DNA of 64,000 bases from Stomorhina lunata (GCA_933228675.1 OW121743.1:12133871-12197870), one strand, 5' to 3'; positions 19,872-33,010 are shown, counted from the stretch's first letter. A program made the numbers and translations. The notes: generated by a model from the sequence alone, not told the origin.

Positions 19872-22800
19872 ATTTTTTCAAAAATTTACTTTTTATAGGA
19901 AATTTTTAAAAAATTTACTTTTTATAAGAAAATTTTTCAAAAATTTATTTTTTGTAGCAAATTTTTCAAAAATTTACTTTTTATAGGAAATTTTTCAAAA
20001 ATTTACTTTTTGAAGGAAATTTTTCAAAAATTTACTTTTTAAAGGAAATTTTTCAAAAATTTACTTTTTAAAGGAAATTTTTCAAAAATTTACTTTTTAA
20101 AGGAAATTTTTCAAAAATTTACTTTTTAAAGGAAATTTTTCAAAAATTTACTTTTTAAAGGAAATTTTTCAAAAATTTACTTTTTAAAGGAAATTTTTCA
20201 AAAATTTACTTTTCATAGGAAATTTTTCAAAAATTAGCTGTTTTATTGAAAATTTTACAAAAAATTATTTTTTATAGCAAATTTTTCAAAAATTTATTTT
20301 TTATAGAAAATTTTTCAAAAATTTACCTTTTAAAGGAAATTTTTCAAAAATTTACTTTTTAAAGAAAATTTTTCAAAAATTTTCTTTTTAAAGGAAATTT
20401 TACAAAAATTTACCTTTTAAAGGAAATTTTTCAAAAATTTACTTTTTAAAGGAAATTTTTCAAAAATTTACTTTTTATAGGAAGTTTTTCAAAAATTTAT
20501 TTTTTATAGGAAATTTTTCATAAATTTACTTTTAATAGGAAATTTTTCAATAATTTACTTTTTAAAGGAAATTTTTCAAAAATTTACTTTTTAAAGGAAA
20601 TTTTTCAAAAACTTACCTTTTAAAGCAAATTTTTAAAAAATTTACTTTTTATAGAAAATTTTTAAAAAATTTACTTTTTAAAGGAAATTTTTAAAAAATT
20701 TACCTTTTAAAGGAAATTTTTCAAAAATTTACTTTTTATAGAAAATTTTTCAAAAATTTACTTTTTATAGGAAATTTTTTTAAAAATTTACTTTTTAAAG
20801 GAAATTTTTCAAAAATTTACTTTTTAAAGGAAATTTTTCAAAAATTTACTTTTTAAAGGAAATTTTTCAAAAATTTACTTTTTATAGGAAATTTTTCAAA
20901 AATTTACTTTTTAAAGGAAATTTTTCTAAAATTAACTTTTTAAAGGAAATTTTTCAAAAATTTACTTTTTATAGGAAATTTTTCAAAAATTTACTTTTTA
21001 TAGGAAATTTTTCAAAAATTTATTTTTTATAGGAAATTTTTCAAAAATTTACTTTTTATAGGAAATTTTTCAAAAATTTATATTTTAAAGGAAATTTTTC
21101 AAAAATTTACTTTTTATAGGAAACTTTTCAAAAATTTACTTTTTATAGGAAATTTTTCAAAAATTTACTTTTTAAAGGAATTTTTTCAAAAATTTACCTT
21201 TTAAAGGAAATTTTTCAAAAATTTATATTTTAAAGGAAATTTTTCAAAAATTTACTTTTTAAAGGAAATTTTTCAAAAATTTACTTTTTATAGGAAATTT
21301 TTCAAAAATTTACTTTTTATAGGAAATTTTTCAAAAATTTACTTTTAAAAGGAAATTTTTCAAAATTTACTTTTTATAGGAAATTTTTCAAAATTTACTT
21401 TTTAAAGGAAATTTTTCAAAAATTTACCTTTTAAAGGAAATTTTTAAAAAATTTGTTTCTTAAAGGAAATTTTTCAAAAATTTACTTTTTAAAGGAAATT
21501 TTTCAAAAATTTACTTTTTAAAGGAAATTTTTAAAAAATTTACTTTTTAAAGGAAATTTTTCAAAAATTTACTTTTTAAAGGAAATTTTTCAAAAATTTA
21601 CTTTTTAAAGGAAATTTTTCAAAAATTAGCTGTTTTATTGAAAATTTTACAAAAAATTATTTTTTATAGCAAATTTTTCAAAAATTTATTTTTTATAGGA
21701 AATTTTTCAAAAATTTACTTTTTATAGGAAATTTTTCAAAAATTTACTTTTTATAGGAAATTTTTCAAAAATTTACTTTTTATAGGAAATTTTTCAAAAA
21801 TTTACTTTTTAAAGGAAATTTTTTGAAAATTTACTTTTTATAGAAAATTTTTCAAAAATTTACTTTTTATAGGAAATTTTTCAAAAATTTACTTTTTATA
21901 GGAAATTTTTCAAAAATTTACTTTTTATAGGAAATTTTTCAAAAATTTACTTTTTATAGGAAATTTTTCAAAAATTTATTTTTTATAGGAAATTTTTCAA
22001 AAATTTGCTTTTTATAGGAAATTTTTCAAAAATTTATTTTTTATAGAAAATTTTTCAAAAATTTAATTTAAAAGGAAATTTTTCAAAATTTACTTTTTAT
22101 AGGAAATTTTTCAAAAATTTATTTTTATAGGATATTTTTCAAAAATTTACTTTTTATAGTAAATTTTTCAAAAATTTTCTTTTTATAGGAAATTTTTCAA
22201 AAATTTATATTTTAAAGGAAATTTTTCAAAAATTTACTTTTTAAAGGAAATTTTTCAAAAATTTACTTTTTATAGGAAATTTTTCAAAAATTTATATTTT
22301 AAAGGAAATTTTTCAAAAATTTACTTTTTATAGGAAATTTTTCAAAAATTTACTTTTAAAAGGAAATTTTTCAAAAATTTACTTTTTATAGGAAATTTTT
22401 TAAAAATTTACTTTTTTAAAGGAAATTTTTTAAAAATTTACTTTTTTAAAGGAAATTTTTCAAAAATTTACTTTTTAAAGGAAATTTTTCAAAAATTTAC
22501 TTTTTAAAGGAAATTTTTAAAAAATTTATTTTTTAAAGGAAATTTTTAAAAAATTTACCTTTTAAAGGAAATTTTTCAAAAATTTATATTTTAAAGGAAA
22601 TTTTTTAAAAATTTACTTTTTAAAGGAAATTTTTCAAAAATTTACTTTTTATAGGAAATTTTTCAAAAATTTACTTTTTATAGGAAATTTTTCAAAAATT
22701 TACTTTTTAAAGGAAATTTTTCAAAAATTTACTTTTTAAAGGAAATTTTTCAAAAATTTACTTTTTAAAGGAAATTTTTCAAAAATTTACTTTTTAAAGG

Positions 22801-23090
22801 AAATTTTTCAAAAATTTACTTTTTAAAGGAAATTTTTCAAAAATTTACTTTTTAAAGGAAATTTTTCAAAAATTTACTTTTTATAGGAAATTTTTCAAAA
22901 ACTTACTTTTTAAAGGAAATTTTTTAAAAATTTACTTTTTATAGGAAATTTTTCAAAAATTTACTTTTTAAAGGAAAATTTTCAAAAATTTACTTTTTAT
23001 AGGAAATTTTTCAAAAATTTACTTTGTAAAGGAAATTTTTTAAAAATTATTTTTTTTAAAGAAAATTTTTCAAAACTTTTCTTTTCTAAA
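19872..23090. repeat. 29-bp AT-rich satellite array
   Basis: About 3.2 kb of a monomer with the core GGAAATTTTTCAAAAATTTA followed by CTTTTTATA or CTTTTTAAA, roughly 110 copies. Two monomer types (TATAGG and TAAAGG junctions) are intermixed. A rare variant block (AAAAATTAGCTGTTTTATTG) occurs at about 20229 and again near 21620, about 1,390 bp apart and followed by similar variants, suggesting a higher-order duplication. Confidence 0.95.
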
Positions 23091-23855
23091 TTGTTCAGAA
23101 ATAGCTATGCGATTCTCTGACAACTGGGATATTTGAACTAGTTTTAAACGATTATTCAGTTCTTATTAGTTGATTCATTAAATAAAAAATTTATTCGTGA
23201 TATAATAATGAAAAATTGTTAATAAAATGCAAACATTAACATTTGCATTCACAAGAGTTTTGATGTAATAAATTTCGAAATCAATTTTTATTATTTCAGA
23301 TCTTGTACTCACATTTTTTTTGTTTTTGTGCTGTTAATTATTAAAATTATTGTGTTTTAATTTAATTTGTACTGGTTGTACCCGGTTCACTTTGCTGAGC
23401 TAGATTTGATTATGGTGTTTACAACGTTATAACGAATGATTAAATTAGTAGTCGGGAGACAAGTGCCTATTGTGTTAGGTTCTACTTAAATTTTTGATTC
23501 GGTGTTAGCTTAACATTGGCGGACATCGGAGGCTTGTTACACTGTAGGCTTCCAGCCGATTGAGGCTTTCTAAATTTTGGATTTAGGGTTCTTCAATATC
23601 TTGAAGCGTTTAATTTTGAAAAATTTCCGAAGTCAAATATTCTTCACTGATCAAAAAAGTGCGTTTTTTTTTCTCAAAAATATGATATAAATTTTTTACT
23701 TTTTACTAAGAAGTTTTTTATTAAAAGTTAATATTTTATTCTTTATTCATAGAAAATGGGGTTCTAGGATGATTTTCAACCAAAATTAAAGTCAGTGCAA
23801 CATTCCATTTACTTACAGCTTTCAACGAATTTTGTCTAATTTTTCAGAAAATTTT
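23091..23855. other. spacer between two satellites
   Basis: AT-rich to moderate composition without a recognisable gene or element. Confidence 0.5.
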
Positions 23856-26530
23856 CAAACCGATTTTGAAACTTTCTGAAATGCAGTTATATAGTCCCAT
23901 ATATTCTCTTTAGATTTCAAAAATAAAAGGTAGCGCGAATTCATAAACGAATCCAGAAAATCGAATTTTATGAAAAATGGCAAAATTTCTATACAATAGA
24001 AAATTTTTGTGTTTTCGAACATAAAACAAAAAAATCAAACCGATTTTGAAACTTTCTGAAATGCAATTATATAGTGCCATATATTCTCTTTAGATTTCAG
24101 AAATAAAAGGTAGCGCGAATTCGAAAATTGAATTTTATGAAAAATGGCAAATTTCTATACACCAGAAAATTTTTGTGTTTTCGTACATATAACAAAAAAT
24201 TTAAGCCGATTTTCCAAATTTCTGAAAAGCAGTTATATAGCTCCGTATATTCTCTTTCGATTTCAAAAATATAAAGTAGCGCGAATTCATAAACGAATCC
24301 AGAAAATTGAATTTTATGAAAAATGGCAAATTTCTATACAATATAAAATATTTGTGTTTTCGAACATATAACAAAAGCATCAAACCGATTTTGCAACTTT
24401 CTGAAATGCAGTTATATAGTCCCATATATTCTTTTTAGATTTCAAAAATAAAAGGTCGCCCGAATTCATAAACGAATCCAGAAAAATGAATTTTATTAAA
24501 AATGGCAAATTTCTATACAATCGAAAATTTTTGTGTTTTCGAACATATAACAAAAAAATCAAACCGATTTTGAAACTTTCTGAAATGCAGTTATATAGTC
24601 TCATATATTCTCTTTAGATTTCAAAAATAAAAGGTAGCGCGAATTCATAAACGAATCCAGAAAATTTAATTTTATGAAAAATGGCAAATTTCTATACACC
24701 AGAAAATTTTTGTGTTTTCGAACATATAACAAAAAAATCAGTCAAGCCGATTTTGAAACTTTCTGAAATGCAGTTATATAGTCCCATATATTATCTTTAG
24801 TTTTCAAAAATAAAAGGTAGCGCCGAGTCATAAACGAATCCAGAAAATCGGTTTTTATGAAAAACGGCAAATTTCTATACACCAGAAAATTTTTGTGTTT
24901 TCGAACATATAACAAAAAAATCAAACCGATTTTGCAACTTTCTGAAATGCAATTATATAGTGCCATATATTCTCTTTAGATTTCAAAAATAAAAGGTAGC
25001 GCGAATTCATAAACGAATCCAGAAAATTGAATTTTATGAAAAATGGCAAATTTCTATACACCAGAAAATTTTTGTGTTTTCGAACATATAAAAAAATATC
25101 AATTTTTATACTTTCTGAAATGCAATTATATAGTCCCATATATTCTCTTTAGATTTCAAAAATAAGAGGTAGCGCGAATTCATAAACGAATCCAGAAAAT
25201 TGAATTTTATGAAAAATGACAAATTTCTATACAATAGAAAATTTTTGTGTTTTCGAATATATAACAAAAAAGTCAAGCCGATTTTGCAACTTTCTAAAAT
25301 GCACTTAAATAGCCCCATATATTCTCTTTAGATTTCAAAAATAAAAGGTAGCGCCAAGTCATAAACGAATCCAGAAAATTGAATTTTATGAAAAATGGCA
25401 AATTTCTATACACCAGAAAATTTTTGTGTTTTCGTACATATAACAAAAAATTTAAGCCGATTTTCCAAATTTCTGAAATGCAGTTATATTGTCCCATATA
25501 TTCTTTTTAGATTTCAAAAATAAAAGGTAGCGCCAATTTACAAACGAATCCAGAAAAAATGAATTTTATGAAAAATGGCAAATTTCTATACATCAGAAAA
25601 TGTTTGTGTTTTCGAACATATAACAAAAAAATCAAACCGATTTTGAAACTTTCTGAAATGCAATTATATAGTGCCATATATTCTCTTTAGATTTCAAAAA
25701 TAAAAGGTCGCCCGAATTCATAAACGAATCCAGAAAATTGAATTTTATGAAAAATGGCAAATTTCTATACACCAGAAAATTTTTGTGTTTTCGAACATAT
25801 AACAAAAAAATCAAACCGATTTTGAAACTTTCTGAAATGCAATTATATAGTGCCATATATTCTCTTTAGATTTCAAAAATAAAAGGTCGCCCGAATTCAT
25901 AAACGAATCCAGAAAATTGAATTTTATGAAAAATGGCAAATTTCTATATACCAGAAAATTTTTGTGTTTTCGAACATATAACAAAAAATTTAAGCCGATT
26001 TTCCAAATTTCTGAAATGCAGTTATATAGCTCCGTATATTCTCTTTCGATATATAGAGTAGCGCGAATTCATAAACGAATCCAGAAAATTGAATTTTATG
26101 AAAAATGGCAAATTTCTATATACCAGAAAATTTTTGTGTTTTCGAACATATAACAAAAAATTTAAGCCGATTTTCCAAATTTCTGAAATGCAGTTATATT
26201 GTTCCATATATTCTCTTTAGATTTCAAAAATAAAAGGTAGCGCCAATTAACAAACGAATCCAGAAAAATTGAATTTTATGAAAAATGGCAATTTCTATAC
26301 ATCAGAAAATGTTTGTGTTTTCGAACACATAACAAAAAAATCAAACAGATTTTAAAACTTTCTGAAATGCAGTTATATAGTCCCATATATTCTCTTTAGA
26401 TTTCAAAAATAAAAGGTAGCGCCAAGTCATAAACGAATCCAGAAAATCGATTTTTATGAAAAATGGCAAATAGAATATTTTTGTGTTTTCGAACAATAGA
26501 AAATTTTTGTGTTTTCGAACATATAACAAA
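23856..26530. repeat. ~180-bp satellite array, about 15 copies
   Basis: The unit begins AACCGATTTTGAAACTTTCT and contains AAATAAAAGGTAGCGCGAAT, AAACGAATCCAGAAAATTGA and TTTTTGTGTTTTCGAACATA. Copies recur at about 24044, 24204, 24388, 24566, 24757, 24935 and so on to 26357, spaced mostly 175-185 bp. The repeated ~74-codon minus-strand open frames are a by-product of the unit: each begins at the same place, ends in a stop, and shows no family resemblance. Confidence 0.95.
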
Positions 26531-26542
26531 AGAGTCGAGCCG

Positions 26543-26657
26543 AGCTGTTCACATATTACGTATCGCTATTTTCCCAGATTTTGAACCCCTCCCCCCCTGT
26601 GTAAAACATTTTAGTAGAAATACCTAACAAGTGTTACCTAATATGTGAATAGTCCCC
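26543..26657. mobile_element. small MITE with ~19-bp inverted ends
   Basis: Left end AGCTGTTCACATATTACGTA and right end, read in reverse, GGGGACTATTCACATATTAG, with a C-rich interior (CCCCTCCCCCCCTG). It resembles a widespread insect MITE type whose ends read GGGCTGTTCACAAATTACGT. The match is imperfect and no target duplication was established. Confidence 0.5.
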
Positions 26658-26832
26658 TATTGGTATTAAAAAAGAACTTTAATTTTTATTCTAACTAAAA
26701 TTTATTTTCTACAACAGATTTTAGAATTTTTAACATAAAATTTTTCAAAACCGTAAAATTAATTATGAATGTAAGTAAAAATTTTATATAATTCCATAAA
26801 AGTTAAGTAGAACTAAGTTTCCTCCCGGAGCT

Positions 26833-27523
26833 TTAATAATACAATTTCAATTTGTGTGATTTCAATTCAGAGCCAATGCATTTGCTAATCTGATGAGCTA
26901 CATCACAGGGATGATCGGGTCGGAGTTGGGCGTTACATTTGCTGCATGTAGCTACAGCAATCGAGACGACCAAAGGATTATTCTCCGAGATCATAGCGGC
27001 AATACGGCCCACGGTATTTTCCGATAATTTATTTGTATCTTCCATCTAAATTAAAAATGCAAATCAATAAAACATTTCCTTTAATATAACAAAATGGTAT
27101 ACAAACTTACCAATTTTGTCTTCTTTAACATGCACATCATCAAACACTTCTCGCCGTCTGTGGGATTTTCTTCAGACATCAGGGACTTATCTATAGTGCT
27201 GGGATCCATTTTCATTTCTCTAACACATTCCGCTTTGGCGGTATTAATGAATTCTTGAAAATTTTTAATACCCGTCAAGACTTCACGCTTGGCCCTTTTG
27301 TAGTTGTCCTGGATATCATTTTCCAAAGGACTGGCCAAGGGTTTGCGAAGGCTGCCTTTGAAGTTGTTTAATGAATTGCCATAGAAGCTTTTAAGCTATA
27401 AACGAAATTATTTTCTTAATTCAATATCAAAAGCTTATACAAGAAATAACTTACACTTTTGCTATTGGCCACATTAAGGGAAATACCTATGAAGAATATG
27501 ATCAATGCACTTAAGATTTTCAT
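26833..27523 (-). CDS. odorant-binding protein with long N-terminal region
   Basis: Exons on the minus strand: 27523-27455, 27395-27111 and 27045-26833 (567 nt, 188 aa), GT-AG, all phase 0. Residues 1-21 are a signal peptide (MKILSALIIFFIGISLNVAN). About 57 residues, basic in part, follow before the first cysteine, longer than in classical OBPs. The OBP signature is then AEC-x26-KCLMMC, a 40-residue gap, ATC, and finally CDVAHQISKC (C5-x8-C6). An extra cysteine (SKC) sits just after C4, making seven. The second intron falls at the same place, eight residues after C3, as in the Obp19a-like genes, supporting shared ancestry. It may be an Obp19b/c-type gene; I cannot settle the orthology. The reading frame is intact. 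Confidence 0.84.
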
Positions 27524-27584
27524 TTTTGGTTTAGTTAATTCTTTGAGTTCTTGTTAACTGTATTAATGGTTTTACAATTCTGAG

Positions 27585-27592
27585 CTTTTATA
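27585..27592 (-). promoter_or_regulatory. TATA box of the long OBP
   Basis: TATAAAAG on the minus strand. An initiator-like ACAGTT follows about 33 bases downstream, the usual core-promoter spacing; the start codon is 62 bases below the motif. Confidence 0.55.
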
Positions 27593-27599
27593 TTCAAAA

Positions 27600-28289
27600 T
27601 AATTTAACATTTAATGCTGAGCTTTAGAATTTGTAGATAAAAGAGAATTTGTCTAAAGAAAAAACCTTGTTTGAGGTCAAAGAAATGCATTGACTAATGA
27701 CCGTGAATTTCTTTTATTTTGGTTGAAAGAAACTCATCAGAGACAAATTGTTTGTAAAAATTTATATAAGTTAATGTTAGGTGTAGTAAAAAGTATTGGA
27801 TTTGTTTTTACAACACCTAATAAAATTTGAAATTTTAAAATTTAAGATTTCCTCATCAGCAAAAGCTTTCACAAAAGACAGAAACATATACAAATAAGGA
27901 GTGGCAGCCCATACCACCAGAAGCCGATGATTTTTTTTTAATTTTCGTAAATACCACGATCATTAATAAAACTCGTGAAAGTGAGTATTAAAATCATTCA
28001 GTTGGAATTTGGATCTTAACAGAGTTCGTTGGTGCCGCTTTATTAAAGAAAAGAGAAAAACAAAATAGGCAAGAAATAAATCAAAATCCAATTTATAGCA
28101 ACAAAATAAATACATGGTTCGAGAGAACAAAGAAATATAATCTCGAACATTGTTGCCACGACACTTTTATTTTTGTAAAAATTGGGAATATTTTTGTAAA
28201 TACTGGGAATATTTTTCAAAACAGAAATAAATTCAAATACTCGTATTAAACAATTTTATATTTTAAAGCTTTTTAGACATTTTCGATCC
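27600..28289. other. 5' flank and spacer
   Basis: No gene recognised. The 27850-28200 part is slightly less AT-rich. Confidence 0.5.
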
Positions 28290-31200
28290 AAAAATTTTTC
28301 TATAGAAAAATTTTTGATAAAAAAATTTTCAATAAAAAAAAATTTTTGATAAAAAAATGTTCTATAGAAAAATTTTTGATAAAAAAATGTTCTATTGAAA
28401 AATTTTTGATAAAAAAATTTAGTTAAAAAAATTTTTGATAAAAAAATTTTCTACAGAAAAATTTTTGATAAAAAAATTTCTATAGAAAAATTTTTGATAA
28501 AAAAAAATTTCTACAAAAAAATTTTGATAAATAAATTTTCTACAGAAAAAATTTTCTATAGAAAAATTTTTGATAAAAAAATTTTCTATCGAAAATTTTT
28601 GATAAAAAAATTTTGTATAGAAAAATTTTTGATAAAAAAATTTTCTATAGAAAAATTTTTGATAAAAAAATTTTGTATAGAAAAATTTTTGATAAAAAAA
28701 TTTTCTATAGAAAAATTTTTGATAAAAAAATTTTCTATAAACAAATTTTTGATAAAAAAATTTTCTATAGAAAAATTTTTAATAAAAAAATTTTCTATAA
28801 AAAAATTTTTGATAAAAAAAATTTTCTATAGAAAAAGTTTTGATAAAAAATTTTCTATAGAAAAATTTTTGATAAAAAAATTTTCTATAGAAAAATTTAA
28901 GATAAAAAAATTATCTATAGAAAATTTTTTGATAAAAAAAATTTTCTATAGAAAAATTTTTGATAAAAAAAAATTTATATAGAAAAATTTTTGATAAAAA
29001 AATTTTCTATAGAAAAATTTTTGATACAAAAATTTTTTACAGAAAAATTTTTGATACAAAAATTTTTAATAAAAAAAATTTCTATAGAAAAATTTTTGAT
29101 AAAAAAATTTAGTTAAAAAAATTTTTGATAAAAAAATTTTCTACAGAAAAATTTTTGATAAAAAAATTTCTATAGAAAAATTTTTGATAAAAAAAAATTT
29201 CTACAAAAAAATTTTGATAAATAAATTTTCTACAGAAAAAATTTTCTATAGAAAAATTTTTGATAAAAAAATTTTCTATCGAAAATTTTTGATAAAAAAA
29301 TTTTGTATAGAAAAATTTTTGATAAAAAAATTGTCTATAGAAAAATTTTTGATAAAAAAATTTTGTATAGAAAAATTTTTGATAAAAAAATTTTCTATAG
29401 AAAAATTTTTGATAAAAAAATTTTCTATAAACAAATTTTTGATAAAAAAATTTTCTATAGAAAAATTTTTAATAAAAAAATTTTCTATAAAAAAATTTTT
29501 GATAAAAAAAATTTTCTATAGAAAAAGTTTTGATAAAAAATTTTCTATAGAAAAATTTTTGATAAAAAAATTTTCTATAGAAAAATTTAAGATAAAAAAA
29601 TTATCTATAGAAAATTTTTTGATAAAAAAAATTTTCTATAGAAAAATTTTTGATAAAAAAAAATTTATATAGAAAAATTTTTGATAAAAAAATTTTCTAT
29701 AGAAAAATTTTTGATACAAAAATTTTTTACAGAAAAATTTTTGATACAAAAATTTTTAATAAAAAAAATTTCTATAGAAAAATTTTTGATAAAAAAATTT
29801 TCTATAAAAATTTTTTTTTTATTATTTTTATATTTATATTAATTTTCTATAGAAAAATTTTTGATAAAAAAATTTTCTTTAGAAAAATTTTTGATACAAA
29901 AATTTTTTACAGAAAAATTTTTGATACAAAATTTTTAATAAAAAAAATTTCTATAGAAAAATTTTTGATAAAAAATTTTCTACAGAAAAAATTTTTTTAT
30001 TATTTTTATATTTATATTAATTTTCTATAGAAAAATTTTTGATAAAAAAAATTTCTATAGAAAAATTTTTGATAAAAAAGTTTTCTATAGAAAAATTTTT
30101 ATAAAAAAAAAATTTCTATAGAAAAATTTTTTGATAAGAAAATTTTTGAGAAAAAAATTGTCTACTAAAAAATTTTTAATAAACAAATTTTCTATAGAAA
30201 AATTTTTGATAAAAAAATTTTCTGTAGAAAAATTTTTGATACAAAAATTTTCTACAGAAAAATTTTTGGTACAAAAATTTTTGATAAAAAATTTTCTATA
30301 GAAAAACTTTTGATAAAAAAATTTTTTATAGAAAAATTTTTGATAAAAAAGTTTTTTTTAGAAAAGTTTTTGAGAAAAAAATTTTCTATAGAAAAATATT
30401 TGATAAAAAAAAATTCTGTAGAAAAATTTTTGATAAAAAAAAATTTTCTATAGAAAAATTTGTATAAAAAAATTTCTATAGAAAAATTTTTGATACAAAA
30501 ATTTTCTACAGAAAAATTTTTGATACAAAAATTTTTGATAAAAAATTTTCTATAGAAAAATTTTCTATAGAAAAACTTTTGATAAAAAAATTTTTTATAG
30601 AAAAATTTTTGATAAAAAAGTTGTCTTTAGAAAAATTTTTGATAAAAAAGTTGTCTATAGAAAAATTTTTATAAAATAAATTTTCTAAAAAAAAATTTTT
30701 TGATAAGGAAATTTTTTATAGAAAAATTTTTGATAAAAAATTTTCTATAGAAAAATTTTTGATAAAAAAAAAATATTCTGTAGAAAAATTTTTGATAAAA
30801 AAAATTTCTGTAGAAAAATTTTTGATAAAAAATTTTCTATAGAAAAGTTTTTGATACAAAAATTTTCTACACAAAAATTTTTGATAAAAAATTTTCTACA
30901 CAAAAATTTTTGATAAAAAATTTTCTATAGAAAAATTTTTGATAAAAAAATTTTCTATAGAAAAATTTTTGATAAAATAGTTGTCTATAGAAAAATTTTT
31001 ATAAAAAAAATTTTCTAAAAAAAATTTTTTGATAAGAAAATTTTTGATAATAAAATTGTCTACTAAAAAATGTTTAATACAAAAATTTTCTATAGAAAAA
31101 TTTTTGATAAAAAAATTTTTATAAAAAAAATTTTCTATAGAAAAATTTTTGATAAAAAAATTTTCTATAGAAAAATTTTTATAAAAAAATTTTCTATAGA

Positions 31201-32480
31201 AAATTTTTTGAATTTTTTTGATAAAAAAAAATTCTATAGAAAAACTTTTGATAAAAAATTTTCTATAGAAAAATTTTTGATAAAAAAATTTTCTGTAGAA
31301 AAATTTTTGATACAAATATTTTCTACAGAAAAATTTTTGATACAAAAATTTTTGATAAAAAATTTTCTATAGAAAAACTTTTGATAAAAAATTTTTTTAT
31401 AGAAAAATTTTTGATAAAAAAGTTTTTTATAGAAAAGTTTTTGAGAAAAAAATTTTCTATAGAAAAATTTTTGATAAAAAAAAATTCTGTAGAAAAATTT
31501 TTGATAAAAAAAATATCTGTAGAAAAATTTTTGATAAAAAATTTTCTATAGAAAAATTTTTGATAAAAAAATTTTCTATAAAAAAATTTTTGATAAAAAA
31601 AATTTTCTATAGAAAAAGTTTTGATGAAAAATTTTCTATAGAAAAATTTTTGATAAAAAAATCTTCTATAGAAAAATTTTTGATAAAAAAAATTTTCTTT
31701 AGAAAAATTTTTTGATAAAATTATTTTTTATAGAAAAATTTTTGATAAAAAAAAGTTTTCTATAGAAAAATGTTTATAAAAAAACTTTTCTATAGAAAAT
31801 TTTTTGATAAACAAATTTTCTATAGAAAATTTTTTGATAAACAAATTTTTTATAGAAAGATTTTTTGATAAAAAAAATTTGCTATAGAAAAATTTTTGAT
31901 AAAAAAATTTTCTATAGAAAAATTTTTGATAAAAAATTTTCTATAGAAAAATTTTTGAAAAACAAATTTTTTATAGAAAGATTTTTTGATAAACAAATTT
32001 TTTATAGAAAAATTTTTGATAAAAAAATTGTCTATACAAAAATTTTTGATAAAAAAATTTTCTATAGAAAAATTTTTGATAAAAAATTTTCTATAGAAAA
32101 ATTTTAGATAAAAAAAGTTTCTATAGAAAAATTTTTGATAAAAAAATTTTCTATAGAAAAAAAAAAATTTATAAAAAAATTTTCTACAGAAAAATTTTTG
32201 ATAAAAAAATTTTCTAAAGACAAATTTTTGATAAAAAAATTTTCTATAGAAACATTTTCTATAGAAAATTTTCTATAGAAAATTTTTTGATAAACAAATT
32301 TTCTATCGAAAAATTTATGATACAAAAATTTTCTATAGAAAATTTTTTGATAAAAAAATATTCTATAGAAAAATTTTTGATAAAAAAAATTTTCTATAGA
32401 AAAATTTTTGATAAAAAAATTTTCTGTAGAAAAATTTTTGATAAAAAAATTTTCGATAGAAAAATTTTTGATAAAAGTAT
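28290..32480 (+). repeat. 30-bp AT-rich satellite with TTCTATAGAA core
   Basis: About 4.2 kb of the monomer AAAAATTTTTGATAAAAAAA plus TTTTCTATAG. Because 30 is a multiple of three, long open frames arise on both strands (10-residue repeats such as FSIEKFLIKK); these are satellite artefacts, not genes. Variants (TACAAAAATTTT, CTACAG, CTGTAG) accumulate toward the right part. Confidence 0.95.
28397..29776. repeat. 690-bp higher-order duplication in 30-bp satellite
   Basis: The segment starting at the irregular monomer with TTTAGTTAAAAAAATTTTTG (about 28414) recurs exactly 690 bp later (about 29104), and irregular monomers stay in register throughout (23 monomers per unit). The two copies appear nearly identical; one difference is TTTTCTATAG versus TTGTCTATAG near 29331. 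Confidence 0.9.
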
Positions 32481-32494
32481 TAAAAACAAGTAAG

Positions 32495-33010
32495 AAAGTG
32501 ATATAGCCGGTCAAGCCCGTCCATACGATACCCTTCACCACTAAGGTCAAAGGTGTTATTTTTCCTGTATAAAGACAAATTTTGCCATCATACCAACATT
32601 TTCTCAAAACTTATATATTTAAGCTGTTTCCGTCATTTGGACTTATATGACCGATTATCTAAATTAAGTTGTCATAGCTATTGCAATTGTATTCAATTTA
32701 TCAGCATTAATGTTATTCCCGGGGCGGTGTTATATGGGAGCTCTAACTAAATATTAACCGATTTTACCTATTTTTAATACACATTTTTCCAAGATATCGA
32801 AAATACTTTTGCAAAACTTTGTGCCTCTAGTTTATTTCGTTAAGGCGCTATTGCGCTTTTATCTGACGGTATTTTTGGTATTTTTGTGTCTCCATAAGTT
32901 TTTATATGGGAGCTATGGTGAAATGGTGACCGATTGCGGCAAAACTTTACACACTGGCTAACATTGACATAAGTCTTTCTTGTACTAAATTAGATCGATT
33001 TGTGAATGGC
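32495..33010 (+). repeat. interspersed repeat family A, partial copy
   Basis: Begins GGTCAAGCCCGTCCATACGA then TACCCTTCACCACTAAGGTC and continues with AAAGACAAATTTTGCCATCA. The same sequence occurs at 54930 (plus) and 58620 (minus). Further in, ATATGGGAGCTATGGT is a phrase repeated through the family. Non-coding. Confidence 0.75.

Noticed and set aside
24144..26529. Repeated ~74-codon minus-strand frames in the 180-bp array
   Set aside because: They are the same satellite unit read over and over, each closed by the same stop, with no family resemblance.
27081..27338. Separate 85-codon protein starting at a TTG codon
   Set aside because: It is the middle exon of the long OBP; the true start is in the upstream signal-peptide exon and the frame continues across the splice.
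28290..32480. A CRISPR-like array (regular palindromic repeat)
   Set aside because: Monomers are contiguous, without unique spacers, and in a eukaryotic setting; it is a satellite.
28494..32607. Long Phe/Ile/Lys-rich open frames up to 167 codons on both strands
   Set aside because: The 30-bp satellite monomer is a multiple of three without stops, so it gives endless 10-residue repeats in several frames. There is no signal, promoter or splice support.
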